Of a DNA stretch of 12,975 nt, positions 5,605 through 12,846 are shown in pieces (position 1 is the stretch's first letter; each line of letters starts with the position of its first letter). A program made the position numbers and the translations under genes. Under the pieces are notes generated by a model that searched no databases, was not told the DNA's origin, and saw only the letters and a list, made by a program, of their open reading frames with translations. Source of the stretch: Bacilli bacterium (GTDB taxonomy: Bacteria; Bacillota; Bacilli; Tumebacillales; JAQBPP01); the NCBI GenBank assembly GCA_028287455.1, contig JAQBPP010000224.1, forward strand, positions 1 through 12,975, read 5' to 3'.

Positions 5605-6621
5605 TTAAAGTAGCTCTTTTAGTACAACCCTTCGCCGATGTCGCGCAGATTCCAAACAGGCATCGATCGCCCGCATATTGTGAATCGGGTCCTCAGCGCC
5701 GGCAAGCGGTGGTTTTCCTGCAAACACAGCTGCTGCGAAATCATCAGCCTGCAGCGCATATTGATTCACAGCAGGAGCGACTTCTTCCCGGCGCTCCCCT
5801 TTGTGCAGGGTGACAAAGAAGTTCGACGATGCATCTGACCTGCTGACGTATGCGGATGGAACTTCGATCCTGCCGTCAGTTCCCACGATTTCTAAAATGT
5901 TGCGGCCAGCCGCCCACATCCCGCAGTCAAAAGTCACGCCAACACTGCCTGGAAACTCCAACAGCCCGGACGCCATCATGTCGACATTGTCATGGTCAGG
6001 TGAAAAAAACGCTTGGACTGTAGCCGCTTCCGGTTCAGTTCCCAGGATATACCGTGCAGCTGAGATGGGATAGCAACCGACATCATAAAGTGAACCGCCG
6101 CCCATAAACTGCTTAAAGCGGACGTTTTCTGACGGGCGTGAATTATTGAAAGTGAATGCACCGTGAATGCCTCTGATTTCGCCAATTTCTCCAGATGCGA
6201 TGATCTCCTTGATCCGGTGATAACGCGGGTGGTGTCGATACATGAACGCTTCGGCAAGCACAACCCCAGCTGCCCGGCAGGCTGCCACCATCTCTGCCGC
6301 CTCTGCCGCAGTTAACGAAAACGGTTTCTCACACAATACATGTTTGCCAGCACTCGCCGCACGGATCGTCCATTCCTTATGCAGATGGTTCGGCAGCGGA
6401 ATATAGACGGCGTCGATCGAGTCGTCCGCGAGCAATTCCTCATAACTGCCATACACTGAACCGATTTCCAGTTTTTCTGCTGCTTCCTTTGCCTTGTCCA
6501 AACTTCTGCTGGCGATTGCTGCCGCTTCGCCTGTCCGTGACTGCCTGATACCAGTAATGACTGACCTAATCGCAATACCTGCGCATCCGATGATCCCCCA
6601 CCGCAGTTTTTTCATTTCCAT
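5605..6621 (-). CDS. Gfo/Idh/MocA family oxidoreductase
   Basis: A 338-residue dehydrogenase. The N-terminal Rossmann domain starts GIIGCAGIA (residues 9-17); CEKPFSL (97-103) holds the family's catalytic Lys99 in the EKP motif; the C-terminal alpha/beta domain has GGGSLYDVGCYPI (174-186) in the substrate and dimer region. Members oxidise or reduce sugars, inositols and related compounds with NAD(P). The exact substrate is not evident; the sequence looks closest to the 1,5-anhydrofructose reductase/D-xylose dehydrogenase-like group. GGAG lies 10 nt before ATG 6621. It is first in an operon with the aldo/keto reductase, and a cre/LacI-type palindrome sits about 36 nt upstream of the start codon. 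Confidence 0.92.
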   Translation of the reverse strand: MEMKKLRWGIIGCAGIAIRSVITGIRQSRTGEAAAIASRSLDKAKEAAEKLEIGSVYGSYEELLADDSIDAVYIPLPNHLHKEWTIRAASAGKHVLCEKPFSLTAAEAAEMVAACRAAGVVLAEAFMYRHHPRYHRIKEIIASGEIGEIRGIHGAFTFNNSRPSENVRFKQFMGGGSLYDVGCYPISAARYILGTEPEAATVQAFFSPDHDNVDMMASGLLEFPGSVGVTFDCGMWAAGRNILEIVGTDGRIEVPSAYVSRSDASSNFFVTLHKGERREEVAPAVNQYALQADDFAAAVFAGKPPLAGAEDPIHNMRAIDACLESARHRRRVVLKELL

Positions 6622-6643
6622 TTGCGCTCATCTCCTATCTCCT

Positions 6644-6672
6644 ATGTAAACTAAAACGTTTTCGAGTTACAT
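6644..6672. promoter_or_regulatory. cre/LacI-family-type palindromic operator
   Basis: The core AAAACGTTTT (6653-6662) is a perfect palindrome, flanked by ATGTAA (6644-6649) and TTACAT (6667-6672), giving near-complete symmetry over 29 bp with one offset base. The 16-mer at 6650-6665 matches 13 of 16 positions of the B. subtilis cre consensus WTGNAARCGNWWWCAW. The match is imperfect at the outer TG/CA, so another LacI-family regulator is as likely as CcpA. It lies directly upstream of the dehydrogenase gene. Confidence 0.55.
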
Positions 6673-6715
6673 ATGTATTCTGCATTTTCTAGTTCATTCC
6701 TTTTTCCACTCGAGC

Positions 6716-6746
6716 AAAAAAACCCTCGGCCATTTAGGCTCGAGGG
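6716..6746 (-). terminator. Rho-independent terminator of glpX
   Basis: CCCTCG-GCC (6723-6731) pairs with GGC-CGAGGG (6737-6746) with one bulged T and a 5-nt loop. On the minus strand seven Ts follow. It lies 19 nt beyond the glpX stop and separates glpX from the dehydrogenase operon. Confidence 0.88.
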
Positions 6747-6765
6747 CGGTATCAGAATTAAAATT

Positions 6766-7740
6766 CTACTCTTGAATCGCTTGCAACAAGGGCTTATTGG
6801 GCAAGTAATGCAGGGTTTTAATAAAACGAACAGTTTTTGTTTTAGCGCGCATCACAATGGAATGCGTTTCAGCACGATCGCCGGGAAAATAGCGCACACC
6901 CTTTAAAAACTCACCTGGTGTGACGCCGGTTGCGGCGAAAATGACATCATCACCGCCCACCATATCCTGCATGGTGAGCACCTTTTTCGGATCCTCAATG
7001 CCCATTTCGACACAGCGCCGAAACTCTTCAGGAGTAGCTGGCAAAAGACGGCCTTGCAGTTCACCATCCAGGCACCGCAGAGCGGCTGCTGCCAAAACGC
7101 CCTCTGGGGCGCCTCCGGCACCTATGTATAAATCAATCCCTGATTCGGGAAAAGCACAAGCAATCGCACCGGCTACATCGCCATCACTGATAAACCGGAT
7201 CCGAACCCCGATGTTGCGTAAAGTGTGAATATGGGATTCGTGCCGCGGACGATCGAGAATCATCACAGTCAAATCCGAGATGTTTTTGTTCAGGTATTGC
7301 GCCGCCTTTTGAATCGTGATTTCCAGCGGATCATCAATACTTACTTTTCCCGCGAGTTGAGGCCCCACAGCGAGCTTTTGCATGTACATATCCGGCGCAT
7401 GAAGCAAATTGCCTTTTTGTGCAATCGCAATTACAGCAAGCGCATTGTTTAGGCCCTTTGCCACAAGCTCAGTCCCTTCCAACGGATCAACAGCGACATC
7501 TACTTCCAGCCCCTCCAGATTGCCAACCTGCTCCCCAATATAAAGCATTGGAGCCTCATCCATTTCGCCCTCGCCAATCACTACGGTTCCTTTAATGGAA
7601 ACCGAATCAAACATGGCTCGCATGGCAGATGTAGCTGCACCGTCGGCGCTGTTTTTATCGCCCCTTCCCATCCATTTGGCAGAAGCAAGAGCAGCCAGTT
7701 CCGTTACCCTTACAATTTCAAGCGCAAGTTCTCTCTCCAT
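6766..7740 (-). CDS. glpX: Class II fructose-1,6-bisphosphatase
   Basis: A 324-residue protein of the GlpX family, which hydrolyses fructose 1,6-bisphosphate to fructose 6-phosphate in gluconeogenesis and needs a divalent metal, commonly Mn2+. Metal and phosphate-binding segments are present: GRGDKNSAD (25-33), IGEGEMDEAP (55-64), VDPLEGT (84-90) and GAGGAPEGVLAAAALRCLDGE (from 207, with Glu213). Length is normal. AAGGGTGGGA about 9 nt upstream serves ATG 7740. The fumarylacetoacetate-hydrolase-like gene ends 60 nt upstream on the same strand with no terminator between, so read-through is possible. Some family members also hydrolyse sedoheptulose bisphosphate; this cannot be judged here. Confidence 0.95.
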   Translation of the reverse strand: MERELALEIVRVTELAALASAKWMGRGDKNSADGAATSAMRAMFDSVSIKGTVVIGEGEMDEAPMLYIGEQVGNLEGLEVDVAVDPLEGTELVAKGLNNALAVIAIAQKGNLLHAPDMYMQKLAVGPQLAGKVSIDDPLEITIQKAAQYLNKNISDLTVMILDRPRHESHIHTLRNIGVRIRFISDGDVAGAIACAFPESGIDLYIGAGGAPEGVLAAAALRCLDGELQGRLLPATPEEFRRCVEMGIEDPKKVLTMQDMVGGDDVIFAATGVTPGEFLKGVRYFPGDRAETHSIVMRAKTKTVRFIKTLHYLPNKPLLQAIQE

Positions 7741-7800
7741 CCGAAATTCCCACCCTTAACTCTTTATCTGTCATGATCTGCTACCGTTTCTAATTTTACC

Positions 7801-8562
7801 CTATATTCCCTTGACCTGGTGAGTCATCTTCCCAATTTGTTCGCATTCCATATCTATTGTATCGCCAATTTCAAACTCTAAACTATTGTAAGGCGCGCCG
7901 GTCAAAATAATATCTCCTGGGGACAAAGTCATAAACTGAGAGAGTTCCGACACGATTTGATCGGGAGTAAAGATAAAATCACTTGCATAAACGTCCTGGC
8001 GCAATTCACCCGAAACTGACAATTTATAATTTAACGTCGACAGGTCAACGTCTGTTTCGATGCAAGGACCCAGCGGGGTAAAGGTGTCAAATGATTTGGC
8101 TTTTCCAATCGGAAAATTTGGCACCAGGAAATCACGCGCTGTAATATCATTGGCAAGTGTGTACCCGAAGATGTACTGCGCGGCTTCCTGAACTGGTATA
8201 AATTTGCCTTGCTTCCCAATTACAATGGTCAGTTCGATTTCATGTGCCGCATTTTGCACATAAGAGGGTAGTCCAATCGATTCATTTGGTCCAATCAGTG
8301 TGTTCCTGGGTTTCAAAAACCACAGAATCTGGTCTGGGTGCGGTACACCCCTCTGCTTCATAGCCGCATAGTAATTTACGTTTGATAAGCCGATAATGTT
8401 GTTTACTTTCAATGGTTCAATCAGCGTTACTTCCGTAAGGAAACTTCTGCGATCAGAACGTGTAAATTCACTAAAAATGTCCCCCTGAATTTCCTCGACA
8501 ACCTCCCCTGTAAGTATCCCGCTGCGTGTGATGCCATTCTGCAGATAACGAACGAATTTCAT
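7801..8562 (-). CDS. Fumarylacetoacetate hydrolase family protein
   Basis: A 253-residue protein with the FAH-type C-terminal domain. Metal ligands appear as HEIELTIVIGK (Glu108, Glu110) and NDITARDF (Asp139), followed by GKAKSFDTFTPLGP (154-166). The family includes hydrolases, isomerases and decarboxylases of catabolic 2-keto acids. The segment that usually reads NYxxHAxE with the catalytic His is NYYAAMKQ here, so that His seems absent. An upstream in-frame ATG at 8610 has no ribosome site; ATG 8562 has GGAAAGGGTG 6 nt upstream and is preferred. It lies divergent from the Mn2+ riboswitch promoter, whose -10 overlaps a minus-strand TATAAT (8615-8610) that could serve this gene. Confidence 0.9.
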   Translation of the reverse strand: MKFVRYLQNGITRSGILTGEVVEEIQGDIFSEFTRSDRRSFLTEVTLIEPLKVNNIIGLSNVNYYAAMKQRGVPHPDQILWFLKPRNTLIGPNESIGLPSYVQNAAHEIELTIVIGKQGKFIPVQEAAQYIFGYTLANDITARDFLVPNFPIGKAKSFDTFTPLGPCIETDVDLSTLNYKLSVSGELRQDVYASDFIFTPDQIVSELSQFMTLSPGDIILTGAPYNSLEFEIGDTIDMECEQIGKMTHQVKGI

Positions 8563-8588
8563 CGTTAAGCACCCTTTCCATTGACTGT

Positions 8589-8617
8589 TTGACCCAGTCA
8601 TCAAAATCAATTATAGT
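8589..8617 (+). promoter_or_regulatory. Sigma-A promoter of the Mn2+ riboswitch/terC transcript
   Basis: TTGACC (8589-8594), a 17-nt spacer and TATAGT (8612-8617). The expected start, about 7 nt further, coincides with the 5' edge of aptamer stem P1. Confidence 0.8.
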
Positions 8618-8621
8618 AGTA

Positions 8622-8751
8622 TTGCAAGGGAGTAGCTGCTGTGAATATTACATTCATAGCTTAAGCATGTCGTCAATACGGCTTAATGCCCGGCATCTTA
8701 CATAAGATTTTATGGCAGATTTACTGCCTGATCTATGAGCGAGACTTGCAA
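8622..8751 (+). ncRNA. yybP-ykoY (Mn2+-sensing) riboswitch aptamer
   Basis: Conserved blocks appear in order: GGGAGTAGC (8628-8636), GTCGTCAATACG (8669-8680), CCGGC (8690-8694), the hairpin GGCAG-ATTTA-CTGCC (8714-8728) and GAGCGAGACTT (8737-8747). These match the yybP-ykoY class (Rfam RF00080), which binds Mn2+ between two conserved loops. P1 is TTGCAAG (8622-8628) with CTTGCAA (8745-8751). The location ahead of a TerC-family gene is the classic context for this riboswitch. The downstream terminator shares the 3' strand of P1, indicating a transcriptional ON switch. Confidence 0.93.
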
Positions 8752-8790
8752 TCCGAACATTCAGTTTGGGTTGCAAGTCTCTTTCTTTTT
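8741..8790 (+). terminator. Regulated terminator of the Mn2+ riboswitch
   Basis: GAGACTTGCAA (8741-8751) pairs perfectly over 11 bp with TTGCAAGTCTC (8771-8781), followed by TTTCTTTTT (8782-8790). Its 5' arm contains the 3' strand of aptamer P1, so P1 and terminator are mutually exclusive: Mn2+ binding should stabilise P1 and allow read-through into terC. Confidence 0.93.
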
Positions 8791-8823
8791 GCGGCCAGGA
8801 TTTCTAGTTAATCAGGATTGGAT

Positions 8824-9522
8824 GTGGCTGATTTGATAGCATGGTTACTTTCTTTTGCAAATGTGGTTGTTGTAAATGTGATTCTTTCTGGCGATAATTC
8901 CCTGGTCATTTCGCTTGCTGCCAGACGACTGCCGCAGCAATTGCAGAAAAAGGCGATCGTATGGGGAAGCGTACTCGCCATTGTCCTGCTCATGGCATTG
9001 GTCACAGCAGGATCTTATTTGATTCGAATTCCCATGATCAAGATCATCGCTGCAGTTTTATTACTTTGGATCTCCGTTCGTCTTCTGATCGATCATATTA
9101 ATCATAAAGAACTGCAAACAAACAGCGAGCATGGGAGCGGTACGCACGCGACGCTGCCCCAAGCGATTCGCATCATTGCTGTGGCAGATTTAGTAATGAG
9201 CCTCGACAACGCAGTAGCCATGCTTGGGGTGGCAGACGGCAATCTGACCCTTCTATGGAGTGGACTTATTGTGTCGATTCCCCTGTTAATCTGGGGCAGC
9301 CACCTGTTTTCCCTTGTGCTGCAGAAATACAGTTGGTTGATCTATGCGGCTGCCGCATTGATCGCTTGGTTAGCAGGGCGCATGATCAGTGAGGATCCGA
9401 TCATCACACTAGCTGCAATACAAGAATGGGTCGCGTGGGTTGCGCCGGTCGTTTGCATCCTCATCCTGGGCGGTGCCTGGCTGTGGACCTTTTATAAAAA
9501 GGTTCTGAACAGCGCGCTGTGA
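8824..9522 (+). CDS. TerC family membrane protein (YjbE/YceF-type), probable Mn2+ exporter
   Basis: About 232 residues with seven or so hydrophobic helices. Both halves carry the TerC motif with acidic residues in the membrane: NVILSGDNSLVI near the N-terminus and ADLVMSLDNAVAMLG in the middle, separated by a hydrophilic His-containing loop. TerC proteins of this branch (B. subtilis YkoY and YceF) are linked to Mn2+ export and loading of exported enzymes; the upstream Mn2+ riboswitch supports that role here. GTG 8824 is preferred because AGGA lies 6 nt upstream; TTG 8818 is also in frame but directly abuts that site. The 3' end overlaps the convergent garR-like gene by 31 bp. Confidence 0.92.
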   Translation: MADLIAWLLSFANVVVVNVILSGDNSLVISLAARRLPQQLQKKAIVWGSVLAIVLLMALVTAGSYLIRIPMIKIIAAVLLLWISVRLLIDHINHKELQTNSEHGSGTHATLPQAIRIIAVADLVMSLDNAVAMLGVADGNLTLLWSGLIVSIPLLIWGSHLFSLVLQKYSWLIYAAAALIAWLAGRMISEDPIITLAAIQEWVAWVAPVVCILILGGAWLWTFYKKVLNSAL

Positions 9523-10349
9523 TCTTCAGCCCCATATCCCTCTTCCATTAACTGCTTAAACAGCTCCATAATTCGGTCTGTGAACTCCAATTTGGCATCG
9601 ACTTGATTCCCAAATGCGATTGCATTAGTTAAGTCTTTCGCATGCAAGTTGATACGGAAGCCCGGCTTAAATTGTTCATCGGCAATATTCTGAATCTTGG
9701 TATCCATCACCCGGCTGCCTGCCAATCCCCCTCTTATTGCGTTGTAAATGATTGTGGGGTCGAGGCCTGCCTTCTTGCCAAGCGCAAGCGCCTCAGACAT
9801 ACCGGCAATATTGATCGCGACAATAATTTGATTTAATAATTTCACGGTGTTGCCTGCACCGATATCTCCAACACGAGTAACAGCAGTACCCAATTTTTCG
9901 AACACAGGCAGCACACGGTCAAAGATGGCCTGTTCTCCGCCGGCCATAATGGCTAATTTGGCTTCAATCGCCCCGATTTCCCCTCCACTAACTGGCGCAT
10001 CTAAAAAATGAGCCCCTTTTACCGCTAACTGCTTCGCTATTTCTTTTGAAACCAACGGATTGATGGAGCTCATATCCACGACGATTTTGTCCGCTGAAAT
10101 CCCTTCTATCACCCCGTGTGGACCCAGAATTACCAGTTTCACATCTGGTGAGTCTGGCACCATGGTAATGACTAGTTCAGCCGCCTGCGCTACCTCTTTT
10201 GGACTGTTATGCGCAGATGCCCCAAGCAGCTCCAATTCCTCAGCAGCAAGTGAGCTGCGATTATGTACATGCAGTTCATAGCCATGCTTGAGCAGGTTTT
10301 TTGCCATTGGCTTTCCCATAATGCCCAATCCGATAAATCCAATTTTCAT
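9492..10349 (-). CDS. garR: 2-hydroxy-3-oxopropionate reductase-like (beta-hydroxyacid dehydrogenase)
   Basis: A 285-residue member of the 3-hydroxyisobutyrate dehydrogenase/tartronate semialdehyde reductase family. The NAD(P)-binding motif GFIGLGIMGKPMA starts at residue 4; DAPVSGG (117-123) is the substrate-binding loop; catalytic Lys170 lies in GAGNTVKLLNQ; the C-terminal helical domain ends GYGAEDHSALFRTFL, as in GarR/GlxR proteins. It would reduce tartronate semialdehyde to D-glycerate, but related beta-hydroxyacid reactions are possible, and no glyoxylate or glucarate genes are adjacent. AAAGGAGC lies 8 nt before ATG 10349. The stop lies inside the convergent terC gene, so no intergenic terminator exists there. 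Confidence 0.85.
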   Translation of the reverse strand: MKIGFIGLGIMGKPMAKNLLKHGYELHVHNRSSLAAEELELLGASAHNSPKEVAQAAELVITMVPDSPDVKLVILGPHGVIEGISADKIVVDMSSINPLVSKEIAKQLAVKGAHFLDAPVSGGEIGAIEAKLAIMAGGEQAIFDRVLPVFEKLGTAVTRVGDIGAGNTVKLLNQIIVAINIAGMSEALALGKKAGLDPTIIYNAIRGGLAGSRVMDTKIQNIADEQFKPGFRINLHAKDLTNAIAFGNQVDAKLEFTDRIMELFKQLMEEGYGAEDHSALFRTFL

Positions 10350-10452
10350 GTCATGCGCTCCTTTGATGTGAAATTTGCACCTTCTGTATCGTTAAGCATC
10401 CGATGACCCACTCGTATACTTCCGGTAGAGTTGTGTTTTTTAGGACAGGGGT

Positions 10453-12690
10453 TTATGTACGCGGCAGCGCAATGTTCACTGTGGTGCCTTTCCCAAGCTC
10501 ACTGAACAGATCGAGCGTGCCTCCATGTGCAGCAATGATTTTTTGGCTGATCATTAAACCTAAACCTGTTCCATTTTCCTTCGTAGTATAAAAGGGCTCA
10601 CCCAGTTTCGCGAGACGGTCAGCAGGAATCCCTTCGCCTTGGTCACAAATTCTGATCCGGATTTGCTCGCCGTCGTCCTTGATTTTAATGACAATCCTAC
10701 CTCCTTCTGGCATTGATTCGATCGCATTCTTAATTAAATTCAAAAATACCTGCTTTAATTGATTTGCTTCGCAGTAAATCAGCGGGACATCTGATTCAAA
10801 TTCATAGATTAGTTCTATATTGTTAAGGATCACTTGTGTATTTAATAATGTAACGACATCCTGGATTAACGGCTCTAACTGTTTTAACTCAAAATGATGA
10901 ACTTGAGGTTTGGCAAGAATTAGCATTTCACCTACAATCCAGTCAATTCGATCCAGTTCTTTAAGCATGATGTCAAAATAATCCTGCCTGGCAGCTTTGT
11001 GCGTACTCTGCAGCAGTTGTGTAAAACCTTTTAATGAGGTTAAAGGATTCTTGATTTCGTGGGCGACACCAGCTGCCAGTTGACCAATTGACGACAGTTT
11101 CTCAGATTTGTGCCAGCGTTCCTCTGACTCCTGCAGGGCCTGTTCCGCGAGTTTTCGTTCCGTTATATCCTGAGTAGTTCCGATAATGCTGACTACCTGC
11201 CCCTCGGTGAGTTGGCCTTCACACTGCGAATGCACAAACCGTACTTCCCCGTTTGAACGAATAATCCGGTATTCCACCTGATAGGGATTGCCAAGAACTG
11301 CGACTGTAAATAATTGTGCACAAAGTTTGACATCATCTGGATGAATCCGATTTAGTATTTGTTCCAACGTCATATGAGTTAGGGGTTCCAGTCCAAAAAT
11401 ACGATACATTTCATCGGACCAATAGATGATATCGTCTACAGGATTTCGTTCCCAATTGCCGATGTGGGCGATACGCTGTGCAAGCGCGAGTCTTCTTTGA
11501 CTTTGACGCAATAATTCCTCTGCTTGCATCCGCTCAGTGATATCCCTGCCAACTCCGACTACCAGTTGAATATCTCCGTTTTCATTGCGTATATTCTTAA
11601 AAGTGGTTTCAAACCACACGTAATGACCCTTTTTATGCCTGACACGACATGAAAACATATCGACATCCGCGAACGTTCGTTTCATCAACTCCGCCAAATC
11701 ATCTGGGTGCCAGGAAGCTGCCACACGCTGTCCGAGCACTTCTTCTGGATCATACCCCAGCAGCGTTCGAACTGCCGGAGATACATACACACACGTACCA
11801 TCTGGTGCACTGCAGCTGATAATGTCCTGTGCATTTTCGGAAATCAGGTTGTACAACTGTTCAACTTCTAACAATTTCTCCTGTTCCTGTCTTTTTTCCG
11901 TAATATCCTGCATAAATCCAACTGCACGAACCGCACGACCAGTTCCATCGACAATCAGTTCCCCACGCGAATGGCACAGACGGGTGGAACCATCTCCGCA
12001 TACGATGCGAAATTCGATATTGAACCTGCTTCCAACCATTGCCTGCTTCACCGAGCTGCTGACGTAATCCCGATCTTCCGGGTGAACATGGTTTAAGAAC
12101 ATTTCGTAAGAGGGGCTGATCTGATCAGGAGCAATATCCAGGATCTGAAACATTTCGTCCGACCAATGCATCCTGCGGGTAAGCAAATCCACATCAAAAT
12201 TCCCAAGCCTCGCGATCCGCTGAGCCAGCGCCAAACTGTCTTCACTGCGGCGCAACTGCTCTTCCAACTTTTTCTGCTCAGTGATGTCCTTACCGACCGC
12301 ATGAATTTCTATAATTTGATCCAATGAATATACAGGAATCAATTTCACGCCAATATCTTGCACTTGCCCATTTATGTTAACCATTCGAGTAATTAAATTG
12401 ACAGACTCACCTCGTACAGCTCGTTCAAAATGATCGCTTGCATGGATTCGCTCACTGTCAACAATCAAAGATTCGAGCGATTTTAGCAGAAGTTCTTCTT
12501 CTCTATATCCGGTAGCCAGTTCAAATGCTGGATTGCACGACAATAAACGCCCCGCCAAATCAAACGTGCACATCATGGCCGTATTGTGTTCGACCAACGA
12601 TTGATACCTGAGTTCAATGGTTTGCAATCGCTGCAGTTCCATTTGATCGCTATATTTCAAGCCGATTGACGCTGCTTGCTTGTTGCGCAT
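10453..12690 (-). CDS. Soluble four-PAS sensor histidine kinase, KinA-like core
   Basis: About 745 residues with no membrane helix, so cytoplasmic. Four PAS domains lie at roughly 25-140, 152-265, 278-388 and 398-512, each ending in a DITE(K/R/Q)-type segment, followed by HisKA (about 531-597) and HATPase (about 636-742). The phosphoacceptor is His544 in GVAHEIKNPLTSLKGF; the ATPase shows NLIKNAIESM (N-box, Asn655), DQGEGIP (G1), EPFYTTK (F box) and GTGLGL (G2). The core closely resembles B. subtilis KinA (HEIRNPLT, YFDI...EL.RI, ML.LAKPQ), and no response regulator is adjacent, so it may be a phosphorelay kinase acting on Spo0F (inference). Ligands are unknown. ATG 12699 abuts AAAGGG; the in-frame ATG 12690, 9 nt from it, is preferred. 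Confidence 0.92.
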   Translation of the reverse strand: MRNKQAASIGLKYSDQMELQRLQTIELRYQSLVEHNTAMMCTFDLAGRLLSCNPAFELATGYREEELLLKSLESLIVDSERIHASDHFERAVRGESVNLITRMVNINGQVQDIGVKLIPVYSLDQIIEIHAVGKDITEQKKLEEQLRRSEDSLALAQRIARLGNFDVDLLTRRMHWSDEMFQILDIAPDQISPSYEMFLNHVHPEDRDYVSSSVKQAMVGSRFNIEFRIVCGDGSTRLCHSRGELIVDGTGRAVRAVGFMQDITEKRQEQEKLLEVEQLYNLISENAQDIISCSAPDGTCVYVSPAVRTLLGYDPEEVLGQRVAASWHPDDLAELMKRTFADVDMFSCRVRHKKGHYVWFETTFKNIRNENGDIQLVVGVGRDITERMQAEELLRQSQRRLALAQRIAHIGNWERNPVDDIIYWSDEMYRIFGLEPLTHMTLEQILNRIHPDDVKLCAQLFTVAVLGNPYQVEYRIIRSNGEVRFVHSQCEGQLTEGQVVSIIGTTQDITERKLAEQALQESEERWHKSEKLSSIGQLAAGVAHEIKNPLTSLKGFTQLLQSTHKAARQDYFDIMLKELDRIDWIVGEMLILAKPQVHHFELKQLEPLIQDVVTLLNTQVILNNIELIYEFESDVPLIYCEANQLKQVFLNLIKNAIESMPEGGRIVIKIKDDGEQIRIRICDQGEGIPADRLAKLGEPFYTTKENGTGLGLMISQKIIAAHGGTLDLFSELGKGTTVNIALPRT

Positions 12691-12754
12691 TCGATTCATC
12701 CCTTTCAGCCCATAATTGGTCCGAATTGGCCTTCAGCAGTGTTTCTGCTCTCCG

Positions 12755-12763
12755 ATAATAACA
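12755..12763 (-). promoter_or_regulatory. Possible extended -10 promoter of the kinase gene
   Basis: Read on the minus strand, TGTTATTAT is an extended -10 (TGn plus TATTAT) about 65 nt before the kinase start. The 17-nt-spaced -35 position (TTTTTG) lies in the T tract of the preceding terminator and matches poorly. Confidence 0.35.
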
Positions 12764-12778
12764 TAGCTTAATTAATAC

Positions 12779-12826
12779 AAAAAGGCATCCCGCAAAACGA
12801 GCCCAATCGTTGCGCGGCGATGCCTT
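12779..12826 (-). terminator. Rho-independent terminator of the right-edge gene
   Basis: AAGGCATC (12782-12789) pairs with GATGCCTT (12819-12826), and the stem continues through CGCAA/TTGCG and ACGA/TCGT. On the minus strand TTTTTGTATT follows. It isolates the kinase from the upstream minus-strand gene. Confidence 0.88.
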
Positions 12827-12846
12827 CTGGTTTAGTTCCGGTTTTT

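Noticed and set aside
6312..6575. Minus-strand frames overlapping the Gfo/Idh/MocA gene in another phase
   Set aside because: Same-strand shadow frames without ribosome sites or recognisable motifs.
8610..8615. Perfect TATAAT on the minus strand as a strong promoter of the FAH-family gene
   Set aside because: No acceptable -35 at 16-18 nt, since that position falls inside the riboswitch; kept only as a remark.
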